Positions 20,082 to 29,334 of a DNA stretch of 64,000 nt are shown here, in pieces (the stretch's first letter is position 1; each line of letters starts with the position of its first letter). The notes under the pieces are model-generated. The model was given only the letters and a program-made list of their open reading frames with translations, was not told the origin of the DNA and made no database searches. Source of the stretch: Paraburkholderia aromaticivorans (lineage in GTDB: Bacteria; Pseudomonadota; Gammaproteobacteria; Burkholderiales; Burkholderiaceae); NCBI RefSeq assembly GCF_002278075.1, contig NZ_CP022989.1, forward strand, positions 1,488,001 to 1,552,000. Direction: 5' to 3'. Both the position numbers and the translations under genes were made by a program.

Positions 20082-20735
20082 TTACTGAGGCGTGTCCGTT
20101 TCGCCCTTCGCCTCGGGGATCAGCCAGCTTTCGATCAGCTCGTGCGCTTCGTCGATACCGACGCGTTTGAGCGCCGAGAACAGCTGCGCGGTCAATTCTC
20201 CGCGATAACCGGCGGTGCGATATTCAGCCAGACCCTTCTGCGTCGCGCGCAACGCGTTCACGCTTTCCTGACGAGTCAATTTGTCGCACTTGGTGAGCAG
20301 TGTGTGGATCGGCTTGCCGGTCGGCGCGAACCACTCGATCATGCGGCGGTCCAGATCCGTCAACGGGCGGCGCGAGTCCATCATGAGGATCATGCCGCGC
20401 AATTGCGAACGCGACTGCAGATAGGTGGACAGCAACGCTTCCCAGTGTGCCTTCGCCGCGCCCGGCACTTCCGCGTAACCGTAGCCCGGCAGATCGACCA
20501 GATGAGCGGTCGGCTCGTCCGCCTTGCCCACCGAAAAGTAATTGATGTGCTGCGTGCGTCCCGGCGTCTTGCTGGCGAAGGCCAGCCGCTTCTGATTGCA
20601 CAGAATATTGATGGCTGTCGACTTGCCCGCGTTCGAGCGTCCCGCAAAGGCAATCTCGGGTTGCGAAGTGGCCGGCAGATCACGCAAGTGATTGACGGTC
20701 GTGAAAAAGCGGGATTGGTGGAGCAGGAAGGACAT
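20082..20735 (-). CDS. engB: Ribosome biogenesis GTPase EngB (YsxC/YihA)
   Basis: EngB is an essential GTPase for late large-subunit assembly. The 217-residue product starts [21 protein letters not shown]. It carries GRSNAGKST (P-loop, about residues 32-40), TPGRT (G2/switch I), [10 protein letters not shown] (G3) and TKCDK (G4). An upstream in-frame Met at 20786 would add 17 residues that the family lacks. AGGAAGGACATG on the plus strand corresponds to no strong SD at this start, which is a small reservation. Its promoter is probably the one at 20817-20828. Confidence 0.93.
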   Translation of the reverse strand: MSFLLHQSRFFTTVNHLRDLPATSQPEIAFAGRSNAGKSTAINILCNQKRLAFASKTPGRTQHINYFSVGKADEPTAHLVDLPGYGYAEVPGAAKAHWEALLSTYLQSRSQLRGMILMMDSRRPLTDLDRRMIEWFAPTGKPIHTLLTKCDKLTRQESVNALRATQKGLAEYRTAGYRGELTAQLFSALKRVGIDEAHELIESWLIPEAKGETDTPQ

Positions 20736-20816
20736 GATCAGGCCAGGATTCGAGACGCCGGGGAACCCGGAGTGGGGACGGGTCAAGCCCGACTGGCGTC
20801 TTAGCGATTAGCGAGT

Positions 20817-20828
20817 TATTGTACAATA
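20817..20828. promoter_or_regulatory. Palindromic -10 region shared by engB and cytochrome c4
   Basis: TATTGTACAATA is a perfect 12-bp palindrome containing TACAAT (5 of 6 to the -10 consensus) on both strands. On the minus strand TTTTCA lies 16 bp upstream as a -35, suitable for engB. The plus-strand -35 toward the cytochrome gene is poor. Confidence 0.45.
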
Positions 20829-20999
20829 CGATGGTTTACTGAAAACCTGAGGGGGCCAGCCCACGTGCCTTGGCGGCTCCCGGCGGTCACTCGGTCGCCG
20901 TCGTATTTTGCAAAACCTTCAAGAAAACGCCGAACCTGGCGCGCAGCGGCAGGTTTAGGGGCTCTCTAAAAATCCCACAAGACGAGACAGGGTGTGCGA

Positions 21000-21653
21000 A
21001 TGAATCGACTGAGCAAGACTCTGATGGTGCTTCATGTAGCGGCAGGTCTTTCAGGTTTGGCAATTCAGGCACGAGCAGCAGATCCGGCAAAACCGGACGT
21101 CAATCGGGGGCAGGCAATCGCGGTGCAGGTGTGCGCGTCGTGTCACGGCGCGGACGGCAACAGCGCCGGCGGCGCGTATCCGAAGCTGGCGGGTCAACAC
21201 CCTGAGTATCTCGTCAAGCAACTCAAGGATTTCAAAACCCAGCCGGGCGCCAAGCAGCCGGCGCGCAACAATGCGATCATGGCGGGCATGGCGGCGGCGC
21301 TGTCCGATCAGGACATGGTCAACGTCGCGGCCTATTTTGCGACGCAGACACCGAAGCCAGGTTACGCGCACAACAAAGACACGGTTCCGCTCGGTCAGAA
21401 GATTTATCGCGGCGGGATTGCCGACAAGGGCGTGCCGGCATGCGCGAGCTGCCACGGGCCGACCGGTCAGGGGATTCCGTCGCAGTATCCGCGGCTGTCG
21501 GGGCAGTGGGCGGAATATACGGTGGCGCAGTTGCTGGCGTTCACGCAAGGTCCAGGCGCACGTAACAATAACGAGCCGATGCACGCCATTGCAACGCGTC
21601 TGTCGGACAGTGAGATCAAGGCTGTAGCCGATTACATCGCGGGCTTGCACTAG
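21000..21653 (+). CDS. Diheme cytochrome c4-type protein
   Basis: A periplasmic electron carrier of 217 residues with a signal peptide (to about residue 26, IQARA). It has two cytochrome c domains, each with a CXXCH haem site: CASCHGADG (about residue 45) and CASCHGPTG (about 146). The tandem build fits cytochrome c4, which feeds electrons to haem-copper oxidases. A GTG at 20994 is in frame two codons upstream; the ATG at 21000 is preferred. Its covalent haems need the system II machinery encoded immediately downstream, from which it is separated by a terminator. Confidence 0.92.
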   Translation: MNRLSKTLMVLHVAAGLSGLAIQARAADPAKPDVNRGQAIAVQVCASCHGADGNSAGGAYPKLAGQHPEYLVKQLKDFKTQPGAKQPARNNAIMAGMAAALSDQDMVNVAAYFATQTPKPGYAHNKDTVPLGQKIYRGGIADKGVPACASCHGPTGQGIPSQYPRLSGQWAEYTVAQLLAFTQGPGARNNNEPMHAIATRLSDSEIKAVADYIAGLH

Positions 21654-21709
21654 GAACAGGAAGCCCGCACGCAAGTGCAACCGGCCCGACGAGGCCGGTA
21701 CAAAACAAG

Positions 21710-21755
21710 AAAAGGGTGGGGGCGTCGTGCCTACGACAGCCCTTCACCCTTTTTT
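21710..21755 (+). terminator. Terminator between cytochrome c4 and resB
   Basis: AAAAGGGTG (21710-21718) pairs with CACCCTTTT (21745-21753) and GTCGT pairs with ACGAC inside, followed by more T. The resB ATG is only 21 bp further, so resB relies on read-through or on a promoter inside this region. Confidence 0.75.
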
Positions 21756-21775
21756 GCTGTTCAGTCGGAGTATGA

Positions 21776-23998
21776 ATGAGCGTCACCACGTCGGGTTTGC
21801 AGTCGAAGTCGGGCAATCGCGTCATGCGCAACGTCATCGAAGTCTTGAGTTCGATGCGTTTTGCCATTTCGTTGCTCGTGATTCTGTCGATCGCCAGCAT
21901 TATCGGCACCGTCCTCACCCAGGACGATCCGTATCCCAACTACGTCAATCAGTTCGGCCCGTTCTGGGCGGACATTTTCCGCTCACTGAGCCTGTACACC
22001 GTGTACAGCTCGTGGTGGTTCATGCTGATTCTCGGCTTCCTGATGGTCTCGGTGTCGCTTTGCGTGATCCGCAACGCGCCGAAAATGGTCGCGGACGCGA
22101 AGAGCTGGAAGGACAAGGTCCGCGAAGGCAGCTTGCGCGCGTTCCATCACAAGGGCGAGTTCGCGGTGCAGGGCACGCGCGCGCAGACCGCGGCCGTGCT
22201 CGCCAAACTCTCGGCCAGGCTCGGCTACAAGTTCGTCACGCGTGAATCCGACGGCGCGACCCTGATCGCCGCCAAACGCGGCGCGTTGACCAAGTTCGGC
22301 TACATCTCGGCTCACCTCGCGATCGTGGTGATCTGTCTGGGCGGGCTGCTCGACAGCAATCTGCCGATCAAGCTGCAAATGTGGCTGTTCGACAAGTCGC
22401 CGATTCGCGCCAACACGGTGATCAACGAGATTCCGCCGGAACATCGTCTGTCGCAATCGAACCCGACGTTCCGCGGCTACGCGTGGGTGCCGGAAGGGCA
22501 GCACGTTTCCACGGCAATCCTGAACCAGCCGGACGGCTCGCTGATCCAGGACCTGCCCTTTTCGATCGAGCTGAACAAGTTCATCGTCGATTACTACTCG
22601 ACGGGCATGCCGAAGCTGTTCGCGAGCGACATCGTGGTGGTGGATCACAAGACCGGCGCGCGCGTGCCGGCCCGGGTCGAGGTGAACCAGCCGTTCACCT
22701 ACGACGGCGTGTCCATCTACCAATCGAGCTTTCAGGACGGCGGCTCGCAAATGCAGATGACGGCCTATCCGATGAGCGGCGCCAGCGCGAAGAGCGCGCC
22801 GTTCGGCGGCACGATCGGCGGCAATGCGCCGTTGAGTACGGCTACGCCGCTTGCCGACGGCCAGACAGTCGAATTCACCGATTTCCGCGCAATCAATGTC
22901 GAAAATATCCAGAACGGCAGCGGCCAGACCGACGCCCGCGGCGTCGCGGCGCACCGCACGCTGAAAGAAGCGTTCGACGAACGCCTCGGCTCCGGCGCGA
23001 AGACCTCGAAGCCGCTCGATCTGCACAACGTCGGCCCGTCGGTGCAATACAAGGTGCGCGACAAGGACGGTCAGGCGCGCGAATACAACAACTACATGCT
23101 GCCGGTCGACGTGTCGGGCGAAAAGATGTTCCTCGCCGGCATGCGCGTGAATCCGGACGATCCGTTCCGCTACCTGCGCATTCCCGCCGACAGCGGCGGC
23201 ACGGTCAAGGAATGGATGAACTTGCGCGCCACGCTCGAAGATCCGGCCATGCGCGCCTCGGCCGCTCACCGTTTCGCGCTGCGCTCGGTGCCCGGTTCGA
23301 ATGTCGAACTGCAACAGCATCTGGAAGAAAGCGCGCTGCGCGTGCTGACCCTTTTTGCGGGCGCGGATAACAGCATCAAGATGCCGAACGGCCAGATGAT
23401 CGGCGGCTTCCAGGCGATTGCCGGTTTCATCGACCATTCTGTGCCGAAGGGCGAGCAGGAAAAGGCGGCCGGGCTCCTGCTGCGCATGCTCGAAGGTTCC
23501 ACATGGGATTTGTACCAACTGTCCCGCCAGCAGCTCGGCGAGCCCGAGGCGGCGGCCAATGCGGACGCCAGCCGCTTCATCCAGAGCTCGATCAACGCGA
23601 TATCCGACAGTTTTCTGTATGGATCGCCGGTCTACTTGCAGCTTGACTCCTTCAAGCAGGTGCAAGCTTCGGTATTTCAGCTAACGCGCGCGCCGGGCAA
23701 AAAAGTCGTGTATCTTGGCAGCCTGCTCCTCGTTTTGGGCATCTTCTCGATGTTCTACGTCCGCGAACGGCGCCTCTGGTTCTGGCTCAAAGACTCCGAC
23801 CACGGCACGAACGTGGTCATGGCGATGTCGAGCGCGCGCAAGACGCTCGACTTCGAGAAAGAGTTCGTCCAGACGCGCGACGCCGTGGGCGCCGCGCTGG
23901 GCGCCAAACTCTCTGAAGCATCCGACGCCGCTGGCGCCTCCGCCGCATCGGGCAACGCTGGCGCGCCGTCCGCAAGCTCACACGATTCGACCCGGTAA
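21776..23998 (+). CDS. resB: Cytochrome c biogenesis protein ResB (Ccs1)
   Basis: ResB forms, with CcsB/ResC, the system II cytochrome c synthetase that exports haem and attaches it to CXXCH apocytochromes. The 740-residue product has three N-terminal transmembrane segments (for example FAISLLVILSIASIIGTVL at about residue 29 and WWFMLILGFLMVSVSLCVI at about 80), a large periplasmic domain, and a last membrane helix near residue 645 (VVYLGSLLLVLGIFSMFYV). A Ser/Ala-rich cytoplasmic tail follows. SD: CGGAG. ccsB starts 4 bp after the stop. Confidence 0.95.
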   Translation: MSVTTSGLQSKSGNRVMRNVIEVLSSMRFAISLLVILSIASIIGTVLTQDDPYPNYVNQFGPFWADIFRSLSLYTVYSSWWFMLILGFLMVSVSLCVIRNAPKMVADAKSWKDKVREGSLRAFHHKGEFAVQGTRAQTAAVLAKLSARLGYKFVTRESDGATLIAAKRGALTKFGYISAHLAIVVICLGGLLDSNLPIKLQMWLFDKSPIRANTVINEIPPEHRLSQSNPTFRGYAWVPEGQHVSTAILNQPDGSLIQDLPFSIELNKFIVDYYSTGMPKLFASDIVVVDHKTGARVPARVEVNQPFTYDGVSIYQSSFQDGGSQMQMTAYPMSGASAKSAPFGGTIGGNAPLSTATPLADGQTVEFTDFRAINVENIQNGSGQTDARGVAAHRTLKEAFDERLGSGAKTSKPLDLHNVGPSVQYKVRDKDGQAREYNNYMLPVDVSGEKMFLAGMRVNPDDPFRYLRIPADSGGTVKEWMNLRATLEDPAMRASAAHRFALRSVPGSNVELQQHLEESALRVLTLFAGADNSIKMPNGQMIGGFQAIAGFIDHSVPKGEQEKAAGLLLRMLEGSTWDLYQLSRQQLGEPEAAANADASRFIQSSINAISDSFLYGSPVYLQLDSFKQVQASVFQLTRAPGKKVVYLGSLLLVLGIFSMFYVRERRLWFWLKDSDHGTNVVMAMSSARKTLDFEKEFVQTRDAVGAALGAKLSEASDAAGASAASGNAGAPSASSHDSTR

Positions 23999-24002
23999 GA
24001 TC

Positions 24003-25211
24003 ATGGACTTGACTCAGGTTTCCTCCTCCTCTTCACCCTCGCGGCCCAAGAAGGCCCCCGCGAGTGAAGCGCCCAACCTCGCCCAGTACGACGAGCGGCC
24101 GTTTTTGAAACGGCTCGGCATTGTCGACTGGCTGTTTGCCCTCGCGATGGTCGCGGGCGCCGGGTTTGCGCTGTCGCGCTATCACCCGTTCATGAATTAC
24201 TACGACAAGCTGGTGCTGGTGTGCGCCGTGCCGGTGTTCATGGTGCTCGGCTGGCGCTGGAAACCGGTGCGTCCGCTGATGGTCGGGATCGCGGCGTTGT
24301 CGCTGCTCGCCATCCAGATCTACCACGGCGATCTCAGCCGCGCGGACAACGCGTTCTTCCTGAAGTATTTCCTGTCGAGCCAGTCCGCGATTCTATGGAT
24401 GAGCGCGCTCTTCGTATTCGCCACCGTGTTCTACTGGATCGGCCTGCTGTCGCGTTCGCCGACCGGCGCGGCGATCGGCTCGAAGATGACATGGGCCGCC
24501 GTGCTGATGGGCTTTGTCGGCCTGATGGTGCGCTGGTACGAGTCGTATCTGATCGGCGCGGACGTCGGCCATATTCCCATCTCGAACCTGTACGAAGTGT
24601 TCGTGCTGTTCAGCCTGATCACCGCGCTCTTCTACCTGTACTACGAACAGCACTACAACACCCGGGCGCTCGGCGCGTTCGTGCTGCTGGTGATCAGCGC
24701 CGCAGTCGGCTTCCTGATGTGGTACTCGGTGGCACGTGACGCGCAGCAGATTCAGCCGCTGGTGCCGGCCCTGCAAAGCTGGTGGATGAAGATTCACGTG
24801 CCGGCCAACTTCATCGGGTATGGCAGCTTCGCGCTGTCGGCCATGGTGGGCGTCGCATATCTGGCGAAAGAGCGCGGCGTGCTGGCCGACCGCCTGCCGG
24901 CGCTCGAGGTGCTCGACGACGTGATGTACAAGTCGATCGCCGTCGGTTTTGCGTTCTTCACGATCGCGACGATTCTCGGCGCGCTGTGGGCCGCTGAAGC
25001 CTGGGGCGGCTACTGGAGTTGGGATCCGAAGGAAACGTGGGCGCTGATCGTCTGGCTGAACTATGCGGCGTGGTTGCACATGCGTCTGATGAAGGGGCTG
25101 CGCGGCGCGGTCGCGGCATGGTGGGCGTTGACCGGCCTGCTGGTGACGACCTTCGCCTTCCTCGGCGTCAACATGTTCCTGTCGGGCCTGCATAGCTACG
25201 GCAAGCTGTAA
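24003..25211 (+). CDS. ccsB: Cytochrome c biogenesis protein CcsB (ResC/CcsA family)
   Basis: A polytopic inner-membrane haem-handling partner of ResB. The 402-residue product has about eight membrane segments and the tryptophan-rich haem motif WGGYWSWDPKETWALIVWL near residue 335. The start is ATG 24003, 4 bp after resB; the longer open frame upstream only reads resB out of frame. It completes the system II pair and ends at a strong terminator. Confidence 0.95.
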   Translation: MDLTQVSSSSSPSRPKKAPASEAPNLAQYDERPFLKRLGIVDWLFALAMVAGAGFALSRYHPFMNYYDKLVLVCAVPVFMVLGWRWKPVRPLMVGIAALSLLAIQIYHGDLSRADNAFFLKYFLSSQSAILWMSALFVFATVFYWIGLLSRSPTGAAIGSKMTWAAVLMGFVGLMVRWYESYLIGADVGHIPISNLYEVFVLFSLITALFYLYYEQHYNTRALGAFVLLVISAAVGFLMWYSVARDAQQIQPLVPALQSWWMKIHVPANFIGYGSFALSAMVGVAYLAKERGVLADRLPALEVLDDVMYKSIAVGFAFFTIATILGALWAAEAWGGYWSWDPKETWALIVWLNYAAWLHMRLMKGLRGAVAAWWALTGLLVTTFAFLGVNMFLSGLHSYGKL

Positions 25212-25235
25212 GATCTGCCGCTCCCAACCGACTCG

Positions 25236-25269
25236 AAACCGCCGTGTGCTTAGCACCGGCGGTTTTTTT
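25236..25269 (+). terminator. Intrinsic terminator after ccsB
   Basis: AAACCGCCG (25236-25244) and CGGCGGTTT (25257-25265) form a perfect 9-bp stem extended inside by GTGC/GCAC around TTA, and the read ends in seven T. Confidence 0.9.
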
Positions 25270-25408
25270 CTGGCTGATGGAATATTTGCTGCATCCAGGG
25301 TGTTCGTCCTGAGAGTACCTATGGATGACTGGATGGACGCCCGGACCGGCGATCATCAATATGGCCCCGTAAGATGCGTCAACCGACGGGCCGGCAAGGA
25401 GCACCACG

Positions 25409-26404
25409 ATGTGGATCAAGCGTAGCGACAGAATTCAACTCAACGGCGACGACATTGCGCGCAGCGAAATCACGCCGCAGCGTGTGTTTCAGAACCGCCG
25501 GCGCATATTGCAGGCGGCGGGCGCCGCGGCGCTCGGCAGCCTGATCGGTGTGAACGGCGAGGCGCTCGCGGCTTACACGTCGCCGGATCCGAAGGCGCAA
25601 AAGCTGGCGGCGAAGACCAATACCCGTTTCGTTGCGCTCGACAAGATCACGCCGTACAAAGACATCACCACGTATAACAACTACTACGAATTCGGCACCG
25701 ACAAGGCCGATCCCGCGCACAACGCCGGGACGCTGCGGGCGCATCCGTGGAAGGTGAGTGTCGAGGGCGAGATCAAGAATCCCAAGGTCTACGACATCGA
25801 CGAATTGCTCAAGCTCGCGCCGCTCGAGGAGCGCGTGTACAGGTTGCGCTGCGTGGAAGGCTGGTCGATGGTGATTCCATGGCTCGGGGTGCCGCTCTCG
25901 GAATTGATCAAGCGCGTGCAGCCGACGGGCAACGCCAAGTATGTGCAATTCATCACGGTCGCCGATCCGTCGCAAATGCCGGGGCTGTCGACGCCCGTGC
26001 TCGATTGGCCGTACTCCGAAGGTCTGCGCATGGATGAAGCGATGCATCCCCTGACCTTGCTGACCATGGGGCTCTACGGACAGGTGTTACCCAATCAGAA
26101 CGGCGCGCCGGTGCGCGTCGTGGTGCCGTGGAAATATGGCTTCAAGAGCGCGAAGTCGCTGGTGAAAATCCGCTTCCTCGACAAGCAGCCGCCGACCAGT
26201 TGGAACACGTACGCGTCGAACGAGTACGGGTTTTATTCCAACGTGAATCCGAACGTGGATCATCCGCGCTGGAGTCAGGCGACTGAGCGCCGGATCGGTG
26301 AAGACGGTTTCTTCACACCCAAGCGCAAGACGCTGATGTTCAACGGTTACGGCGATCAGGTCGCGTCGCTGTATCAGGGCATGGACCTGAAGAAGAATTT
26401 CTGA
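25409..26404 (+). CDS. msrP: Periplasmic methionine sulfoxide reductase, molybdopterin subunit MsrP
   Basis: MsrP (formerly YedY) reduces Met sulfoxide in periplasmic proteins with electrons from the quinone pool through MsrQ. The 331-residue product has a Tat signal with the twin Arg in [15 protein letters not shown] (about residues 29-43), a sulfite-oxidase fold, and the molybdenum-ligand Cys148 in [21 protein letters not shown] lies at good spacing before the ATG. msrQ follows after 11 bp. Confidence 0.95.
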   Translation: MWIKRSDRIQLNGDDIARSEITPQRVFQNRRRILQAAGAAALGSLIGVNGEALAAYTSPDPKAQKLAAKTNTRFVALDKITPYKDITTYNNYYEFGTDKADPAHNAGTLRAHPWKVSVEGEIKNPKVYDIDELLKLAPLEERVYRLRCVEGWSMVIPWLGVPLSELIKRVQPTGNAKYVQFITVADPSQMPGLSTPVLDWPYSEGLRMDEAMHPLTLLTMGLYGQVLPNQNGAPVRVVVPWKYGFKSAKSLVKIRFLDKQPPTSWNTYASNEYGFYSNVNPNVDHPRWSQATERRIGEDGFFTPKRKTLMFNGYGDQVASLYQGMDLKKNF

Positions 26405-26415
26405 ACGGCGCAATC

Positions 26416-27141
26416 ATGGCTTCCGATCCGCAACCTGCTGCCCAGACCGCCGCTCGGCCCGCGACTCAGACCGCGCGCACATCACCGCGCGTGCAGTCGC
26501 GTGCGTCCTCGGGGGACGCGAAGCGGCCCGCAGCGGGCGCGCGCTGGATCGTGCCGGCCAAAATCGCGGTGTTTATCGCGGCATGGTATCCGCTCGCGCG
26601 TCTCGTGCTGTTCGGCTTGACCGACCGGCTCGGCGCGAATCCGATCGAATTCATTACACGCTCGACGGGTCTGTGGACACTCGTCTTTCTCTGCATCACG
26701 CTGGCCGTGACGCCGCTGCGCCGGCTCACCGGCGTCGCCGCGTTGGTGCGCTTTCGCCGCATGCTCGGGCTCTACGCGTTCTTTTACGCGACGCTGCATT
26801 TCACCACCTACCTGTGGTTCGACAAGTGGTTCGACGTCGCCGAGATCGTCAAGGACATCGGCAAGCGGCCGTTCATTACGGTGGGCTTCGCGGCATTCGT
26901 GTTGTTGATCGCATTGGCCATGACGTCGCCGCGCGCGATGGTGCGCAAGCTCGGGCGCCGCTGGCAGATGCTGCATCGCTTCATCTATGCGATCGGCGCG
27001 CTCGCGATCCTGCACTTCTGGTGGATGAAGGCGGGCAAGCATGATCTGATCTTGCCGAAGATTTACGGTGCAATCATGTTGGCGTTGCTCGGTTGGCGTT
27101 TGATCGTCTGGTTGCGTGACAGGATGTCAAAGGTGCGTTGA
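26416..27141 (+). CDS. msrQ: Haem-binding membrane subunit MsrQ
   Basis: MsrQ (formerly YedZ) is an inner-membrane b-type haem protein that passes electrons to MsrP. The 241 residues start with an unusual Ala/Arg/Thr-rich tail of about 45 residues, followed by six membrane segments. Candidate haem His residues are seen in FFYATLHFTTYLWFDKW (about residue 130), MLHRFIYAIGALAILHFWW (about 187-205). It shares a transcript with msrP and ends at a terminator facing lysA. Confidence 0.94.
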   Translation: MASDPQPAAQTAARPATQTARTSPRVQSRASSGDAKRPAAGARWIVPAKIAVFIAAWYPLARLVLFGLTDRLGANPIEFITRSTGLWTLVFLCITLAVTPLRRLTGVAALVRFRRMLGLYAFFYATLHFTTYLWFDKWFDVAEIVKDIGKRPFITVGFAAFVLLIALAMTSPRAMVRKLGRRWQMLHRFIYAIGALAILHFWWMKAGKHDLILPKIYGAIMLALLGWRLIVWLRDRMSKVR

Positions 27142-27187
27142 GCGGCGCACGCGCAGAGGACGCGGCGATCGGTGATGCAAAAAAAAA

Positions 27188-27219
27188 AGGCGATGCCGCA
27201 ACGGCATCGCCTCTTTTTT
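27188..27219. terminator. Bidirectional terminator between msrQ and lysA
   Basis: AGGCGATGCCG (27188-27198) and CGGCATCGCCT (27202-27212) form a perfect 11-bp stem with a 3-nt loop. Eight or more A lie to the left and a T-run to the right, so it can stop msrQ on the plus strand and lysA on the minus strand. Confidence 0.9.
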
Positions 27220-27251
27220 CACTGCGCAAGGTTTGACGTGCAATATGACGT

Positions 27252-28514
27252 TTACGCCGGCAGGATTATTTCGCCCGCAAACAGCTGCTGCACCTCTTCG
27301 CGCGCGCGAACCACATGCACCTGTGTACCATCAACCATCACCTCGGCCGCACGCGGTCGGGTGTTGTAGTTGGAGCTCATCACGAAGCCGTATGCGCCGG
27401 CCGAGCGGATCGCGAGCAGATCGCCCGGTTCGACCGCCAGCAGGCGTTCGCGGCCGAGCCAGTCGCCGCTTTCGCAAACCGGACCGACTACGTCGTACAC
27501 GTGGGCCGGCACGTCGCGCTTCACGACCGGGTCGATTGCGTGATACGCCTCATACATGGCGGGGCGCGCGAGATCGGTCATGGCCGCGTCGACGATGGCG
27601 AAATTCTTTTCCGCGCCCGGCTTCAGAAACTCGACGCGCGTGAGCAGCACGCCCGCATTGCCGACCAGCGAGCGGCCCGGCTCGAAATACACTTCACGGT
27701 GGCCGTGGCCACGCGCTTCGATACGATCCAGCACGGTGCGCACGAACTCGCCGATTTCAGGCGGCGTTTCGTCGTCGTACGTGATGCCGAGACCGCCACC
27801 CACGTCGATGTGGCGAATCTTCAGCCCGTCCTGCTCGATCTGTTCGACCAGTTCCAGAACCTTGTCGACCGCGTCCAGGTACGGTGCGACTTCGGTGATC
27901 TGCGAGCCGATATGACAGTCGATGCCGACCACCTCGAGATTCGCCATGGCCGCGGCCGCCTGATACGTGGCGCGCGCGTCTTCGAATGCGACGCCGAACT
28001 TGTTTGACTTCAGGCCGGTGGAAATATACGGATGCGTCTTCGCGTCGACGTCGGGATTCACGCGTAGCGAGACAGGCGCCTTCTTGCCCATTTCCGCGGC
28101 GACCGCATTCAGGCGGTCGAGCTCGGGAATCGATTCGACGTTGAAGCATTTCACGCCGGCCACGAGCGCGTCACGCATTTCTTCCGCGTTCTTGCCGACG
28201 CCGGAAAACACGGTGTTTTCCGCTTTGCCGCCGGCGGCCAGCACGCGTGCCAGTTCGCCGCCGGACACGATGTCGAAGCCGGCGCCGAGGCGCGCGAACA
28301 CGTTCAGCACCGCGAGGTTGCTATTGGCCTTGACGGCGACGTGCACGCTCGCACGGCGGCCGGCGCACGCGCCCGCGTAAGCGTTCCAGGCGGCGGTGAG
28401 CGCGGCACGCGAGTACACGTAGAGCGGCGTGCCGAACTGCTCGGCGAGAGAGACGGCGGATACGCCTTCGGCGTGCAGCACGCCGTCGACGTAGTCAAAT
28501 GCGGATCGAGTCAT
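27252..28514 (-). CDS. lysA: Diaminopimelate decarboxylase
   Basis: LysA removes CO2 from meso-diaminopimelate to give L-lysine, the last step of lysine synthesis, using PLP. The 420-residue protein shows VAVKANSN with the PLP Lys (about residue 60), HIGSQI (about 195), the phosphate-binding GGGLGI (about 240), EPGRSLVGNAG (about 280) and the partner-subunit Cys in CESGDW (about 345). It is the second gene after lptM on the minus strand, 9 bp apart, an order common in betaproteobacteria and gammaproteobacteria. Confidence 0.96.
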   Translation of the reverse strand: MTRSAFDYVDGVLHAEGVSAVSLAEQFGTPLYVYSRAALTAAWNAYAGACAGRRASVHVAVKANSNLAVLNVFARLGAGFDIVSGGELARVLAAGGKAENTVFSGVGKNAEEMRDALVAGVKCFNVESIPELDRLNAVAAEMGKKAPVSLRVNPDVDAKTHPYISTGLKSNKFGVAFEDARATYQAAAAMANLEVVGIDCHIGSQITEVAPYLDAVDKVLELVEQIEQDGLKIRHIDVGGGLGITYDDETPPEIGEFVRTVLDRIEARGHGHREVYFEPGRSLVGNAGVLLTRVEFLKPGAEKNFAIVDAAMTDLARPAMYEAYHAIDPVVKRDVPAHVYDVVGPVCESGDWLGRERLLAVEPGDLLAIRSAGAYGFVMSSNYNTRPRAAEVMVDGTQVHVVRAREEVQQLFAGEIILPA

Positions 28515-28523
28515 GCGAAAGTC

Positions 28524-28862
28524 TTATTGAACGGGTGTGACGGCGGAAGCGGGCAACGGCGCCGCCTTAGCGGGTGCGGCGGAGGTGGGCGGCGTGGCGA
28601 GTTCGTTTTCCGGCGCCAACGAAAGCGGTGTGCCGGAGGTGTCCGGGACGGTGCCGATGCTGGGGGTGGACGGCGCCGATGGCGCGACGTCCGGCGGCGT
28701 TTGCGTGCGATCGACCGGCTTGGCCGGCAGCGGCGGCACGGTGGGCAGATAGAGCGAACCGCGTTGTCCGCAGCCTGCGAGTGCACAACCTGCGAGAATG
28801 GCTAAAACCGCTACAATCGCGCGGCCGGGCGCCGCCGCGCGCATCCGAGATACGACTCGCAT
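28524..28862 (-). CDS. lptM: LPS-assembly associated lipoprotein LptM (YifL-like)
   Basis: A 112-residue lipoprotein with a signal peptide and the lipobox LAGC, followed by GQRGSLYLP, the LptM signature. In E. coli LptM joins the LptDE translocon and helps its oxidative maturation. The rest is a Pro/Ala/Ser-rich tail of about 75 residues, longer than in E. coli. The usual place upstream of lysA supports the call. A start at the second Met (residue 7) is possible and would still give a signal peptide. Confidence 0.85.
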   Translation of the reverse strand: MRVVSRMRAAAPGRAIVAVLAILAGCALAGCGQRGSLYLPTVPPLPAKPVDRTQTPPDVAPSAPSTPSIGTVPDTSGTPLSLAPENELATPPTSAAPAKAAPLPASAVTPVQ

Positions 28863-28897
28863 GACTGTCCCTGAATAAATAATCGATGGAGTTTAGC

Positions 28898-29215
28898 ATG
28901 TCCGATAGTGAATACCTGACCCGCGCGGAAGCCGCGCTAGCCGCCATCGAACGCGCGCTCGACGACACGGATGCGGACATCGAACTCGAGCGCAGCGGCA
29001 ATGTCCTGACCCTCGAATTCGAGAACCGCTCGAAGATTATCGTCAACCTTCAGCCGCCCATGAGCGAGATCTGGATCGCCGCGAAAGCGGGCGGTTTCCA
29101 CTTCCGCTTCGTCGACGGCGAGTGGCGCGATACGCGCAGCGGCACGGAGTTCTTCGCCGCGCTGTCGGAGTACGCGACGCAGCAGGCCGGCGAGCCGGTT
29201 CACTTCGAAGCGTAA
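28898..29215 (+). CDS. cyaY: Frataxin-like iron-sulfur assembly protein CyaY
   Basis: CyaY binds iron and modulates IscS-IscU cluster assembly. The product starts [18 protein letters not shown] with 105 residues. The beta-sheet strings [19 protein letters not shown] and [18 protein letters not shown] are typical, with the acidic first-helix ridge ([10 protein letters not shown]). An ATG four codons upstream (28886) overlaps the GGAG SD and is not preferred. It is divergent from lptM, 35 bp apart. Confidence 0.95.
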   Translation: MSDSEYLTRAEAALAAIERALDDTDADIELERSGNVLTLEFENRSKIIVNLQPPMSEIWIAAKAGGFHFRFVDGEWRDTRSGTEFFAALSEYATQQAGEPVHFEA

Positions 29216-29271
29216 GCCGCGCTGTCCGGAGGAGCGCCGGGACGCGGCGGCTCCGATCGCGCAGTCCGCAC

Positions 29272-29310
29272 AAGCAGAACGGCCGCGCTACATGCGCGGC
29301 CGTTCTGCTT
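29272..29310. terminator. Bidirectional hairpin between cyaY and mrcA
   Basis: A perfect 17-bp stem (29272-29288 and 29294-29310, loop TACAT) made of AAGCAGAACGGCCGCGC and its complement lies between convergent cyaY and mrcA. T-runs are short on both sides, but the stem is very stable. Confidence 0.8.
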
Positions 29311-29334
29311 TCCAAGACACGTCGGACGAATGCG

